Below, in pieces: positions 57,050 through 64,000 of a DNA stretch of 64,000 nucleotides (position 1 is its first letter; every line of letters starts with the position of its first letter). A model generated the notes under the pieces. That model made no database searches. It was given only the letters and a program-made list of their open reading frames with translations, and was not told the DNA's origin. A program made the position numbers and the translations under genes. Source of the stretch: DATKIY01 sp963726755 (GTDB lineage: Bacteria; Actinomycetota; Actinomycetes; JAHEKZ01); NCBI GenBank assembly GCA_963726755.1, contig CAVSDB010000003.1, positions 1,054,001 through 1,118,000 of the forward strand, in the 5' to 3' direction.

Positions 57050-57075
57050 CCAGCGAGCGAGTAAAGAAAAGAGGA

Positions 57076-57568
57076 CTACCGTTCGTCCAGAAGGCCCTCG
57101 ACGTCGAGCGCGCGCGTGAACATGGTGAGCTTGCCACTGGCGTCGCGCGGCCACTGCTCTTTCGGCCGGTCCCAGTAGAGCTCGACGCCGTTCTCGTCCG
57201 GGTCGCGCAGATACAGCGCCTCGCTGACGCCGTGGTCGGACGCGCCGTCGAGCGCGATGCCGGCCGCGAGCACGCGCCGCAGCGCCACCGGCCAGCGCCG
57301 CGCGCGTCGGATAGCGAATGGCGGTGTGATAAAGCCCGGTGCTGCCGGGCGGCGGCGGCGATCCGCCCAGGCTTTCCCAGGTGTTGAGGCCGATGTGATG
57401 GTGGTAGCCGCCGGCCGAGACGAACGCCGCGCCGGTCCCGTACCGCATCATCAGTTCGAAGCCGAGCACGCCGCAGTAGAACCCGATCGCGCGCTCGAGG
57501 TCCGCCACTTTCAGATGCACGTGGCCGATGTCGACGCCAGGGTCGATCGGACGCGAAGGTGTCGTCAT
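57076..57568 (-). CDS. VOC family (glyoxalase/ring-cleavage dioxygenase-like) protein
   Basis: About 163 residues with one extra base near 57305. Two beta-alpha-beta-beta-beta modules: VDIGHVHLKVADLERAIGFYCGVLGFELMMRYGTGAAFVSAGGYHHHIGLNTWES (first metal His in GHVHLKV) and LYHTAIRYPTRAALA ... SDHGVSEALYLRDPDENGVELYWDRP, where DPDENGVELYWDRP carries the metal-binding Glu and the signature of catechol-2,3-dioxygenase-like VOC proteins. A cytosolic metalloenzyme; the substrate is not determinable. Confidence 0.85.
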
Positions 57569-57582
57569 GGCTGAGAAGCGCC

Positions 57583-57804
57583 CTAGAGGTAGCGGCGGGC
57601 CAGCACGACGCCCATCGTGAGCGCCGTGAAGAGGAACGCCACATAGGCCACGGGCCTGAGCACCGGCCGTGTCGCGGAGACCTTCAGCGCGACCAAACCC
57701 GCACCCAGGCCCATGAGCCCGGTGGCTTCGACCCACGCGCCGCGCGACGCTTGATAGGCGGCGGCCGCAAACGCAAGGGCGATGACGAAGTACCTCGACA
57801 ACAC
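57583..57804 (-). CDS. Small membrane protein, hypothetical
   Basis: Intact, 73 residues with two or three hydrophobic helices (YFVIALAFAAAAYQASRG, ATGLMGLGAGLVALKV, VAYVAFLFTALTMGVVLA) and a basic end. It lies 14 bases upstream of the VOC gene on the same strand and is probably cotranscribed with it. No recognised family. Confidence 0.7.
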   Translation of the reverse strand: MLSRYFVIALAFAAAAYQASRGAWVEATGLMGLGAGLVALKVSATRPVLRPVAYVAFLFTALTMGVVLARRYL

Positions 57805-57813
57805 CGGGACGGC

Positions 57814-58449
57814 CTACTGCGCCCGGTCGTACACCCGCTTGATGTCGCCGACCTGCACGTTGCGCATCATCCGGCTGTCAGCCTTGACGGTGACGGTGAG
57901 CTGTTTGCCGTCGGGGCTCACCGAATACGTCTCGACGACGTGCAGGGTCTCGGTGCTCAACATGTCACGGGTGAACTTGTCGCCGTCCCATTTGGCCTTC
58001 GACTCGACGACACCGGTCGGCGTGGGGGTGCTCTGCTTCTTGCCGTCGGTCGTGTGCGCGTAGCGCGGGCCCTTGGTCGGGTCGTTCAGGATCATCTTGA
58101 CGTCGGTGGCCGTGGCCTGAATCGCCATGATGGTCGGCGCGGTGAAAAACATCGCCTTCATCGCGTTGAACTTCTGGGCCTCCTGCTGCCCGAGCGACCC
58201 GCCGTCGGCCTGCGCGCTGCCCCGTTCGACCCCGCTTTCACCAGGCACGCCGCCGCCCGCGGCGGGCGGGCGCGCGATTTTCGGAGGCGGCGGACCGTTC
58301 GGATTCACGCTCGCCTCGGCGTTGAGTTTCCAGGTGCCGGAAATCGCCGGCACTGGCTTCTGCTTCGCGCTGACCCCGCTCGTAGTCCCCAGGGCGAACA
58401 CCGCGAACAGCACAACCATGATTGCTGATCGAACAAACCGGCCTCTCAT
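57814..58449 (-). CDS. Secreted protein of unknown function, paralogue of the next gene
   Basis: Intact, 211 residues. Signal peptide (SAIMVVLFAVFALGTTSGVSA), then ISGTWKLNAEASVNPN, an acidobacterial pattern (GTWxLNxxxS) at the head of a lipocalin-like strand set. A Pro/Gly-rich linker, a helix (LGQQEAQKFNAMKAMFFTAP) and a C-terminal beta part ending VTVKADSRMMRNVQVGDIKRVYDRAQ. The last residues (RVYDRAQ) and the VKAKWDGDKFTRDM / ETYSVSPDGKQLTVTVK phrases parallel the protein at 58490-59312, so the two are paralogues. No function known. Confidence 0.85.
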   Translation of the reverse strand: MRGRFVRSAIMVVLFAVFALGTTSGVSAKQKPVPAISGTWKLNAEASVNPNGPPPPKIARPPAAGGGVPGESGVERGSAQADGGSLGQQEAQKFNAMKAMFFTAPTIMAIQATATDVKMILNDPTKGPRYAHTTDGKKQSTPTPTGVVESKAKWDGDKFTRDMLSTETLHVVETYSVSPDGKQLTVTVKADSRMMRNVQVGDIKRVYDRAQ

Positions 58450-58489
58450 CGAACACGCCTCCTCGTCATGCGGTGGACTTGCAAACGGC

Positions 58490-59312
58490 TCACTGTAACC
58501 GATCGTAAACGCGATTGGCTCCGACGACGGGCGGATTCTTGCCCTTGCCGATCACGCGGATGATCGCAAACAAGCGGGAGCCGTCGGTGCTGAGAAAGTA
58601 GGCCTCGGTCATGCGGAACCCGTACGACGCCTCGATTTCCTTGATGAGCTGGGGGCCATCCCAGTGAATCCTGGCCTGGTACTGCGCCGCGCCCAGCTGA
58701 TACTTCTGCTTCTTTCCGTTCGACAGATACGTCCGCTCGCGGTCGAGGTCGTCCTTGAACGTGACGCTGTCGGCCCCGACGGTGATCGTCCACCGGCGGG
58801 CCATCTCGAGCAGATCGCGCTGGGTGTCGCGCAGCTCGGCCATCGCCAGTGCGGAACCCAGGCCGCCCATGCCGAGGCTCTGGCCGTCCATGCTGGTGCG
58901 CGAGAACCCGTCGGGCGGCGGGCCCCCTGCACCCATCACCGACCCGCCGGGCGCATCGCTGGGCATCGAGCCGGGCCCAAGACGCGTCGGCAGATTCGCG
59001 GCGGCCGGATTCTTGGGATCGAGTGGCACCGATGACGAGGCAGGGTCCGCCGTCGAGCCTCCCGGCGCGCCGGCGGTCAGAGGGCGTCTCGGCCCCTTCC
59101 CGAGCTCCGGGCGCCCGGTGGCGGCGTTGATGCTGTCTTCTTCGCTGTAGACCCAGCTCCCGGTGAAGGCCTCGCGCCCTGGCGCATTGGGAGACGGCTT
59201 CGGCACGACCGGGGCCTGCGGCCCTTGGCGCGCCAGTATCGGCACGGCGACCGTGGCGGCAAGAACCACCGGCAGCACGCCCATCAACCTCGCACGCCAC
59301 GGGCTCGGCATA
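58490..59312 (-). CDS. Secreted protein of unknown function, paralogue of the previous gene
   Basis: Intact, about 273 residues from the ATG at 59312 (an in-frame start at 59350 is also possible). Signal peptide (LMGVLPVVLAATVAVPILA), then FTGSWVYSEEDSINAATG, a Pro/Gly-rich stretch, and a C-terminal beta region ARIHWDGPQLIKEIEASYGFRMTEAYFLSTDGSRLFAIIRVIGKG ... NRVYDRLQ. The WDG-x5-I/T-x-E, STDG/SPDG and RVYDRxQ end match its neighbour, which points to gene duplication. Function unknown. Confidence 0.85.
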
Positions 59313-59445
59313 CCCACTACCACCTTACTGCAGCCGGCCTCCGGCGTCACGTCGATCGTGATCGGGCGCTACGGCCAGACGGGCGGGCGTGGATGCTCGG
59401 GCTGGTGGCGGCGCGAGACGTCGATCGCGAGCGATCGAAACGCGC

Positions 59446-59802
59446 TCACGCCGCGGGCCGGACCTCGCCGCTGAGCCATTCCGCGATGCGCTCACGCGAC
59501 CAGCGGTGGTCGTCGTTCAGGTGCACGAGCAGTGCTGCGAGGAAGATCCGTTTCTTGCAGCCGTGCTCGGGGCACGGCTTGACGGTGTCGAGGCACTCGA
59601 AGAACCAGTCGAGATCGCGCGTGGGCCGCTTGCCGCCCGCATCGGTCGGCATCCGATACATCGCCTCGTAGGCCGCTCCCAGGGCGCACGACGCGTCGCG
59701 TCCCTGGTAGTAGTCGCCAAAGGCCTGCTCCGGCCTGCGCTTCATGCCATCGCGAATGAACGCCGCAAGCTCTTTCTCGTCGTGTCGCTCGGCTGAGTGC
59801 AT
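59446..59802 (-). CDS. Hypothetical cytosolic protein
   Basis: Intact, 118 residues, no signal or TM. Features: FIRDGMKRRPEQAFGDYYQGRDASCALGAAYEAMYRMP, CPEHGCKKRIFLAALLVHLNDDHRWSRERIAEWL. The CPEHGC...H...DDHRWSRE pattern could bind a metal. The phrase LNDxHxWSREEIAxWL is a recurring small-protein motif in diverse bacteria, sometimes in phage-like contexts, but I know no function. Confidence 0.75.
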   Translation of the reverse strand: MHSAERHDEKELAAFIRDGMKRRPEQAFGDYYQGRDASCALGAAYEAMYRMPTDAGGKRPTRDLDWFFECLDTVKPCPEHGCKKRIFLAALLVHLNDDHRWSRERIAEWLSGEVRPAA

Positions 59803-59863
59803 GGCGAACCTCCTCGGCTGGCCCGAGTCTAGCAGAGGGGGGGTGGCCGAGGGCGGACAGGAG

Positions 59864-59955
59864 AAAGACGCCGGGGGCTGGTGGCGCGGGGACGGGTCTT
59901 GCTAGCGCAAGCTAGACCCGTCCCCTCGGAGCGCCACCAACCCCCCGGCGTCTTT
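59864..59955. repeat. Compound palindrome with GGGACGGGTCT core
   Basis: Three nested inverted repeats: AAAGACGCCGGGGG (59864-59877) with CCCCCGGCGTCTTT (59942-59955), TGGTGGCGC with GCGCCACCA, and inside them GGGGACGGGTCT / AGACCCGTCCCC. The core is the unit seen at 28012-28049 and 35243-35278. It ends two bases before the TonB-receptor stop and probably terminates that transcript. Confidence 0.88.
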
Positions 59956-59956
59956 T

Positions 59957-62716
59957 CTAGAACCGGACGCTGACCCCCAGACGAATCGTCCGCGGCGGCT
60001 GCACAGCTGTCGTCTGTCGGAAGAGCGCGCCGGTCACCGGGTTCTCTTCCACCTCGAGCGCCTGATTCGCCAGATTGAAGATGTCGAGGCGCACGGCGGC
60101 GTCGTGGCCGGCTACCTTCAGGCCCTTCTCGACACGCACGTCGATCGTCGACGTGAACGTGAAGCGCGTCCGGCCCGTGCGATACGCGGGAATCGCCTCG
60201 GGCCCCTGCGCGAGGTTGGTCGCGACGACCACGCGCGAGAACGGCTGACCGTCCTGATAGCGCACGGTGACGCCCACGCGAACGTCATGCGCGCCGTGAT
60301 AGGTCGTCGACCACTTCGCCACGTACGACCGATCGAAAAAGATCGAGCCGACCGAATAGGACGCGGCGTTCGGATTCTCGTACCGCTCGCCGACGACGCC
60401 CTGGTCGTTCTCGAGAGAGCCGAATCCACGGTTGCCGCCCATCGCTTTGGTGCGATACGCCATCGCGCCAAACGATGAGTACCAGCTGGCCGACGTGTAC
60501 GTCGAACTCACTTCGGCGCCCTCGTAGAGCGCGCTGGCGCCGGCCGGATTGCTCAGCACGAAGCGGTCGTGCCCGAAACTGGCCGGCAGCCGATCGTAGA
60601 TCGTCAGCAGCCGATCGTCGCTCGGGCTCGAGTAATCCTCGCCCTGATCGGGCACGGTGAGCGTCCGGTAGTCGGCCGCCGTCACGCCCGTGTTCACCGA
60701 GCCGAGGATGTCGTGCTCGCGCCGGAACACGAGTGCCCCGCGAAAGACGTGCGACTCGCCGAACTGGCGCGTGATGCCAAGCGTCCACTCGTCGGTACGG
60801 GGCGCCCGCAGGTTGGACGCAATCGAGGCCACGGGCTGACCGCGCCCGGCCTGCGCGACGAGCACGCCGAGCTCACCCGGGTCGAATTGCTGATTCTGAT
60901 TGAGATCGTTCCAGCGATACACAAGCGCGCCCGACTCGCCGGGATCCCCAAACGCCAGCAGATCGGTCGTGAGCCGCGGGTGATAACGCCCGTAGCCGCC
61001 GAAGACGGTCAGCCACCCCGGATGCCAGCGAAACGACAGGCGAGGCGCGAAGGTGTACCAGGTCGTGCCCGATCCGCCGCGCGCCCGGCCGGTCGAGATG
61101 TCGCCTCGGATCCCAGCCATGATGCCCAGACGCGATCCCACCGCGATCTCATCGGCACCGTAGAACTGCACGCCCAGCACGCGTCGGCGCGACCCGGCCG
61201 CCGGCATGGAATCGAGCCAGACGCGCGCGGGAATGCCGTCAACCATCTCCGCCACGGTCGGGGCGGTCAACACGTGACCGGTCGAGATCGACTCACCCGC
61301 CGTGACGCCGACGCGCAGGCTGTGGTCCATGCCCCGTGCGCGAACGTCGTGGGGCTGAAGCTCGGCGCGCCCCTCCCACCGCGTGACCGTCGCCGCCGAC
61401 GGCGCGAGCGGCACGGGGCCATCGAAGATGCGATCCATCGTGCCGCCGTTGGCCGTGGCGATCTTCGGCGTCAAGTTCCCGTGTTGAACACCAAACGACA
61501 ACTGCCGCCGCCCGCCGGAACCGCCGAGCCGGTCCCACGTCGCCTGCGACTGAAAGAACGTGTCGCGTTCGGTCGAGCCGCGGTTGGCGAACTGGAGCCG
61601 TCCGTCGTACGGACGCGCCGACCCCTGAATCGCGGCGATGAGCCGAATCTCGTCGCGATCGTTCGGTCTGGCCACGACGGTCGCAAACAGGGCCTGGCTC
61701 TGACTCTTGGGCAGCCTCGTGTCGGTGCGATCCCGGATGTCCGCGCTCGCGAAGTCGTCCGACACGAACAGGCCCACGCGTTCGCGAAGCCGGGTGCCGA
61801 ACTGAAATCCCAGCCCGGTCCAATCGTCCAGGCGCCCGATCGACGGCTTGCCCGCAGTCGCATTGGTCGAGGCCATCGGCCCGGCCGTGAACCCCAGATC
61901 GAATTGTCCCTGCGGCTCGTGTGGCGGCCGGCGCGGCACCAGCACGATCGACGTGCCCGACGCCGCCACCTCGACTGGAGCCGTGCCCGTCGTGAGCCCG
62001 ACCATCTCGACGCCGCTCAAGCTCGCCAGCATCGGCAGAATCCCGAGCGCCGTGGGATTCCACACGTCGACGTCGCCAAATGCGATCGACGTGGTGTTGA
62101 ACGACGCGCCGCGGTTGCCGATGAGCGCGGACCGTCCGGTGCCGAGCCCGCCGTTGTCGATCCGGTCGGCGATGAGAAACGGCGCCGCCGTGTCGATGAG
62201 CGCCCACAGATCTCCGCTCGACGGCAAACTGCGAAGCTGCTCGGCGTGAAAATCGGTGCCCTCGCCGTCCCGGCGACGCTCGACGACCTCGAGCCGCGAT
62301 GCGCCCGCCGCCGCGAGCGTCATCGTGGCTTGAAGAAACAGGATCTCGCCGGTCCGCACGTCGATGTCCGCCGCAATCGGCGTGGTGCCCGAGAACGCGA
62401 CGGTGACGTGATACCGGCCGGCCGGCACGCCCCTGAACGTGGCCGTGCCCGTACCGGTGACGGTGCCCGACCAGTACCGATTCGACTCCTGTTCAGCCTG
62501 TAACCCGATCGACGAGACGCCCGCAGCCGGGCTCATGGGCTGCGACACGCGGATGCGAAGCACCGAGCCGGTGTCGGCCGCCCGTGCGGCCACCGGCACG
62601 AGCAGCGCGAGAGCCGTCACCGCCGCCGCCCTCAATAGAAGTGAACTGAAGTGTGTAGATGAAGAACAAGCACGCCCGGCGTCCGGCACGCCGCAAAGCA
62701 TAGTACGAATCGACAC
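59957..62716 (-). CDS. Oar-like TonB-dependent outer-membrane receptor
   Basis: Intact, 919 residues, and an uninterrupted reference for the receptor class. Signal segment (LLLRAAAVTALALLVPVAARAAD), a regulatory beta-sandwich (GTGTATFRGVPAGRYHVTVAFSG), a plug-like part (LGTGRSALIGNRGASFNTTSIAFGDVDVWNPTALGILPMLASLSGVEMVGLTTG) and a long beta-barrel. It contains GIRGDISTGR, FGGYGRYHPRLTT and ends DIFNLANQALEVEENPVTG ... PPRTIRLGVSVRF, with the C-terminal Phe typical of BamA-folded barrels. It belongs to the Oar/CirA-like group common in Acidobacteriota; the ligand is unknown. Confidence 0.88.
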   Translation of the reverse strand: MSIRTMLCGVPDAGRACSSSTHFSSLLLRAAAVTALALLVPVAARAADTGSVLRIRVSQPMSPAAGVSSIGLQAEQESNRYWSGTVTGTGTATFRGVPAGRYHVTVAFSGTTPIAADIDVRTGEILFLQATMTLAAAGASRLEVVERRRDGEGTDFHAEQLRSLPSSGDLWALIDTAAPFLIADRIDNGGLGTGRSALIGNRGASFNTTSIAFGDVDVWNPTALGILPMLASLSGVEMVGLTTGTAPVEVAASGTSIVLVPRRPPHEPQGQFDLGFTAGPMASTNATAGKPSIGRLDDWTGLGFQFGTRLRERVGLFVSDDFASADIRDRTDTRLPKSQSQALFATVVARPNDRDEIRLIAAIQGSARPYDGRLQFANRGSTERDTFFQSQATWDRLGGSGGRRQLSFGVQHGNLTPKIATANGGTMDRIFDGPVPLAPSAATVTRWEGRAELQPHDVRARGMDHSLRVGVTAGESISTGHVLTAPTVAEMVDGIPARVWLDSMPAAGSRRRVLGVQFYGADEIAVGSRLGIMAGIRGDISTGRARGGSGTTWYTFAPRLSFRWHPGWLTVFGGYGRYHPRLTTDLLAFGDPGESGALVYRWNDLNQNQQFDPGELGVLVAQAGRGQPVASIASNLRAPRTDEWTLGITRQFGESHVFRGALVFRREHDILGSVNTGVTAADYRTLTVPDQGEDYSSPSDDRLLTIYDRLPASFGHDRFVLSNPAGASALYEGAEVSSTYTSASWYSSFGAMAYRTKAMGGNRGFGSLENDQGVVGERYENPNAASYSVGSIFFDRSYVAKWSTTYHGAHDVRVGVTVRYQDGQPFSRVVVATNLAQGPEAIPAYRTGRTRFTFTSTIDVRVEKGLKVAGHDAAVRLDIFNLANQALEVEENPVTGALFRQTTAVQPPRTIRLGVSVRF

Positions 62717-62754
62717 GTGCGACTAGGCCGCGCGCCTGTCGCCGCCGCGCGCGC

Positions 62755-63627
62755 CTACCGCGACCACGCCGGGGTGAGCACCTGCCCGCGATCGTGACGG
62801 GTCGTGAGACTGACCAGGCTGAGCATCGGATCAGGCCACGTGTAGGTGACGACGTACTGCGAGAGCCACAGCACGGCCAGTCGCCTGCCCGCGTCGGCCA
62901 TCGCGGATGGCGCCGCCACCGTCTCGCGCAACGCGCCGCCCAGCTGCGTGCCCGACGAGAGCAGGTCGTCGAGCCCGTTGCGGCGGACGGGCGAGCCCGG
63001 GGCCGCCGGCGGCGCGACTTCAATCGTCCACACGGCAGTCTTGAGCCGCATCAATGCATCAGTCAGCCGGTACGGCTCGCCGATCTGACCGTCGTCGGCC
63101 CGACGCTTGATCAACGCGAGGACAATGAGCCGATCGGTCGGCGCGGCGCGAAGCGCCAGACACGCATCGATCACCGCGTCCACAAACGGGAGCCGTCCGG
63201 CCGAGACGAGCCGATCGAACGCGGCGCGCTCGCCCGGCGCGTCCCGCGACAGCATCGTGACGGCGGAACTCGACGGCAGGCTCGTCATGACACCGACCTG
63301 ACTGGCGGGACTGCCCGACTGCACCGCGGCGGCCACCTGGTCGGCCGCGCGTGTCAGGTCGCCGAGATCGGCCGGCGCGAACCCTTCAGCGACAATCGCC
63401 ACCGCCAACGGATCGGACGCGCGTTCGGCGCCAAGCGACACCTGTCGAACGCCGCCGTCGCGCAGCACGAGATCCTCCGATCCCAGGCCGACGACGGGCT
63501 TGCGGGCTTCGTCGACCACCGTGGCGTAGATTTGCGCCCGGCCGGCCTGTTGGGCGCCGGCCGTCGCCGACGCCATCGCCAGCGACAGCAGCACCACGCG
63601 AGCGCGACCTCGAATCCTGAGCGCCAT
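62755..63627 (-). CDS. VWFA-related protein (acidobacterial type), secreted
   Basis: Intact from the ATG at 63627, about 290 residues. Signal peptide (VVLLSLAMASATAGAQQ), then IYATVVDEARKPVVGLGSEDLVLRDGGVRQVSLG, the N-terminal motif (V-D-x-x-G-x-x-V-x-x-L-x-x-x-D-F) of acidobacterial VWFA-related proteins. The following von Willebrand A-like part (VDAVIDACLALRAAPTDRLIVLALIKRRADD) lacks a clean MIDAS DXSXS motif, so metal-dependent adhesion may be lost. It lies 38 bases upstream of the Oar-like receptor on the same strand, so the two are probably one operon. Confidence 0.8.
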   Translation of the reverse strand: MALRIRGRARVVLLSLAMASATAGAQQAGRAQIYATVVDEARKPVVGLGSEDLVLRDGGVRQVSLGAERASDPLAVAIVAEGFAPADLGDLTRAADQVAAAVQSGSPASQVGVMTSLPSSSAVTMLSRDAPGERAAFDRLVSAGRLPFVDAVIDACLALRAAPTDRLIVLALIKRRADDGQIGEPYRLTDALMRLKTAVWTIEVAPPAAPGSPVRRNGLDDLLSSGTQLGGALRETVAAPSAMADAGRRLAVLWLSQYVVTYTWPDPMLSLVSLTTRHDRGQVLTPAWSR

Positions 63628-63740
63628 GACGCTGATCTCGAGAGCAGCATAGCAGCGCATCCCGCTCTGGGGCCGGATCGCCTCGCGTGCGTCGCTGCGT
63701 GACATACTGTCGGGCGGAGTTGCCCCCAGCCGTGCGCGAC

Positions 63741-64000
63741 ATGCAGATCGCGTTTCTTGGTCAGTGCCACACGACTGGATACCCGGGTGTTGCTCCAACC
63801 GAGATCTTTCCTCAAGTGGCGCGCCGCTCGGTGCAGGCCGCCCGTCCGGACGTGGCGGTCCGGATCGCCACCGCCAACTACTACCACCCGGCCGACCTCG
63901 CGCAGGTGGCGCGAGCATCGCTCGGCGCCCAGCCCGACGTCCTGGTTATCGAAGTCGTCGGATTTCTGGCGGCGCGCGGTCATCAGTCGGCCGACCTGTC
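63741..64000 (+). CDS. Hypothetical protein, possibly SGNH-type hydrolase (5' part only)
   Basis: From the ATG at 63741 the frame is open to the window end. It reads MQIAFLGQCHTTGYPGVAPTEIFPQVARRSVQ ... DVLVIEVVGFLAARG. A start FLGQCHT followed after some 60 residues by a hydrophobic strand (PDVLVIEV) is what the first blocks of an SGNH/GDSL-like hydrolase look like, but the Ser of GDS is replaced by Gln-Cys, so this is weak. The 90 bases between it and the divergent VWFA gene must hold both promoters; I could not place them. Confidence 0.45.
   Translation, partial: MQIAFLGQCHTTGYPGVAPTEIFPQVARRSVQAARPDVAVRIATANYYHPADLAQVARASLGAQPDVLVIEVVGFLAARGHQSADL

Noticed and set aside
60569..62503. A 644-codon open frame on the plus strand
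   Set aside because: Exact antisense of the intact Oar-like receptor, with Arg/His-rich product and no start context.

Overview
The window is GC-rich, tightly packed chromosomal DNA, most likely from an acidobacterium of the Vicinamibacteria type. The evidence is two ADOP-type MacB/FtsX permeases, each behind its own PadR regulator, a degenerate acidobacterial VWFA-related protein, Oar-like TonB receptors, secreted carboxypeptidase-regulatory-domain proteins, and many secreted peptidases and amidases. I see no rRNA, tRNA, phage, CRISPR array or transposase gene.

Layout. 1-8.3 kb: M48 lipoprotein protease, an aminotransferase plus 4-hydroxy-2-oxoglutarate-aldolase-like pair (glyoxylate to glycine), a C45-type acyltransferase and an oligopeptide ABC operon without ATPases. 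8.3-15.4 kb: the most unusual locus. A sigma54-type promoter precedes a secreted S8 protease ending in 14 TIVWGS hexapeptides. It is followed by micro-ORFs that also end in IVWS, a membrane HD-GYP/GAF phosphodiesterase, and a TPR-GAF-AAA+(GAFTGA)-Fis sigma54 activator. 15.4-28 kb: small proteins, a methyltransferase, an M19 dipeptidase, two PadR/ADOP pairs with different operator palindromes, and ispG. 28-36.6 kb: an S9 peptidase, a fulvocin C-related bacteriocin with a thioredoxin-fold partner and hybrid kinase, and a MATE exporter. 36.8-51 kb: a triple-RidA secreted protein, an amidase, a secreted modular protein translationally coupled to a BlaI/BlaR1-like pair with an operator, a TonB receptor, a TPR protein and a LytS/LytTR two-component pair. 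51-57 kb (all minus strand): cyclophilin, a TPR lipoprotein, and metB-hom behind a SAM-I riboswitch with a clear promoter. 57-64 kb: a VOC protein, two paralogous secreted proteins, an Oar-like receptor, a VWFA-related protein and the start of one more gene.

Repeats. Palindromes carrying GGGACGGGTCT/AGACCCGTCCC lie at 27948-28122, 35243-35278 and 59864-59955. A roughly 450-bp element is bounded by 14-bp inverted repeats at 41218-41671. CCCTTTG heptamer tracts and an 18-bp A/T-rich repeat also occur between genes.

Data quality. About half of the genes are interrupted by single extra bases, while neighbours are intact. Removing one base restores the family sequence in case after case (six times in ispG). 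These are probably consensus errors rather than pseudogenes, so interrupted genes are annotated here as whole CDS with approximate shift positions. Family assignments come from motif recognition by eye, not from database searches.
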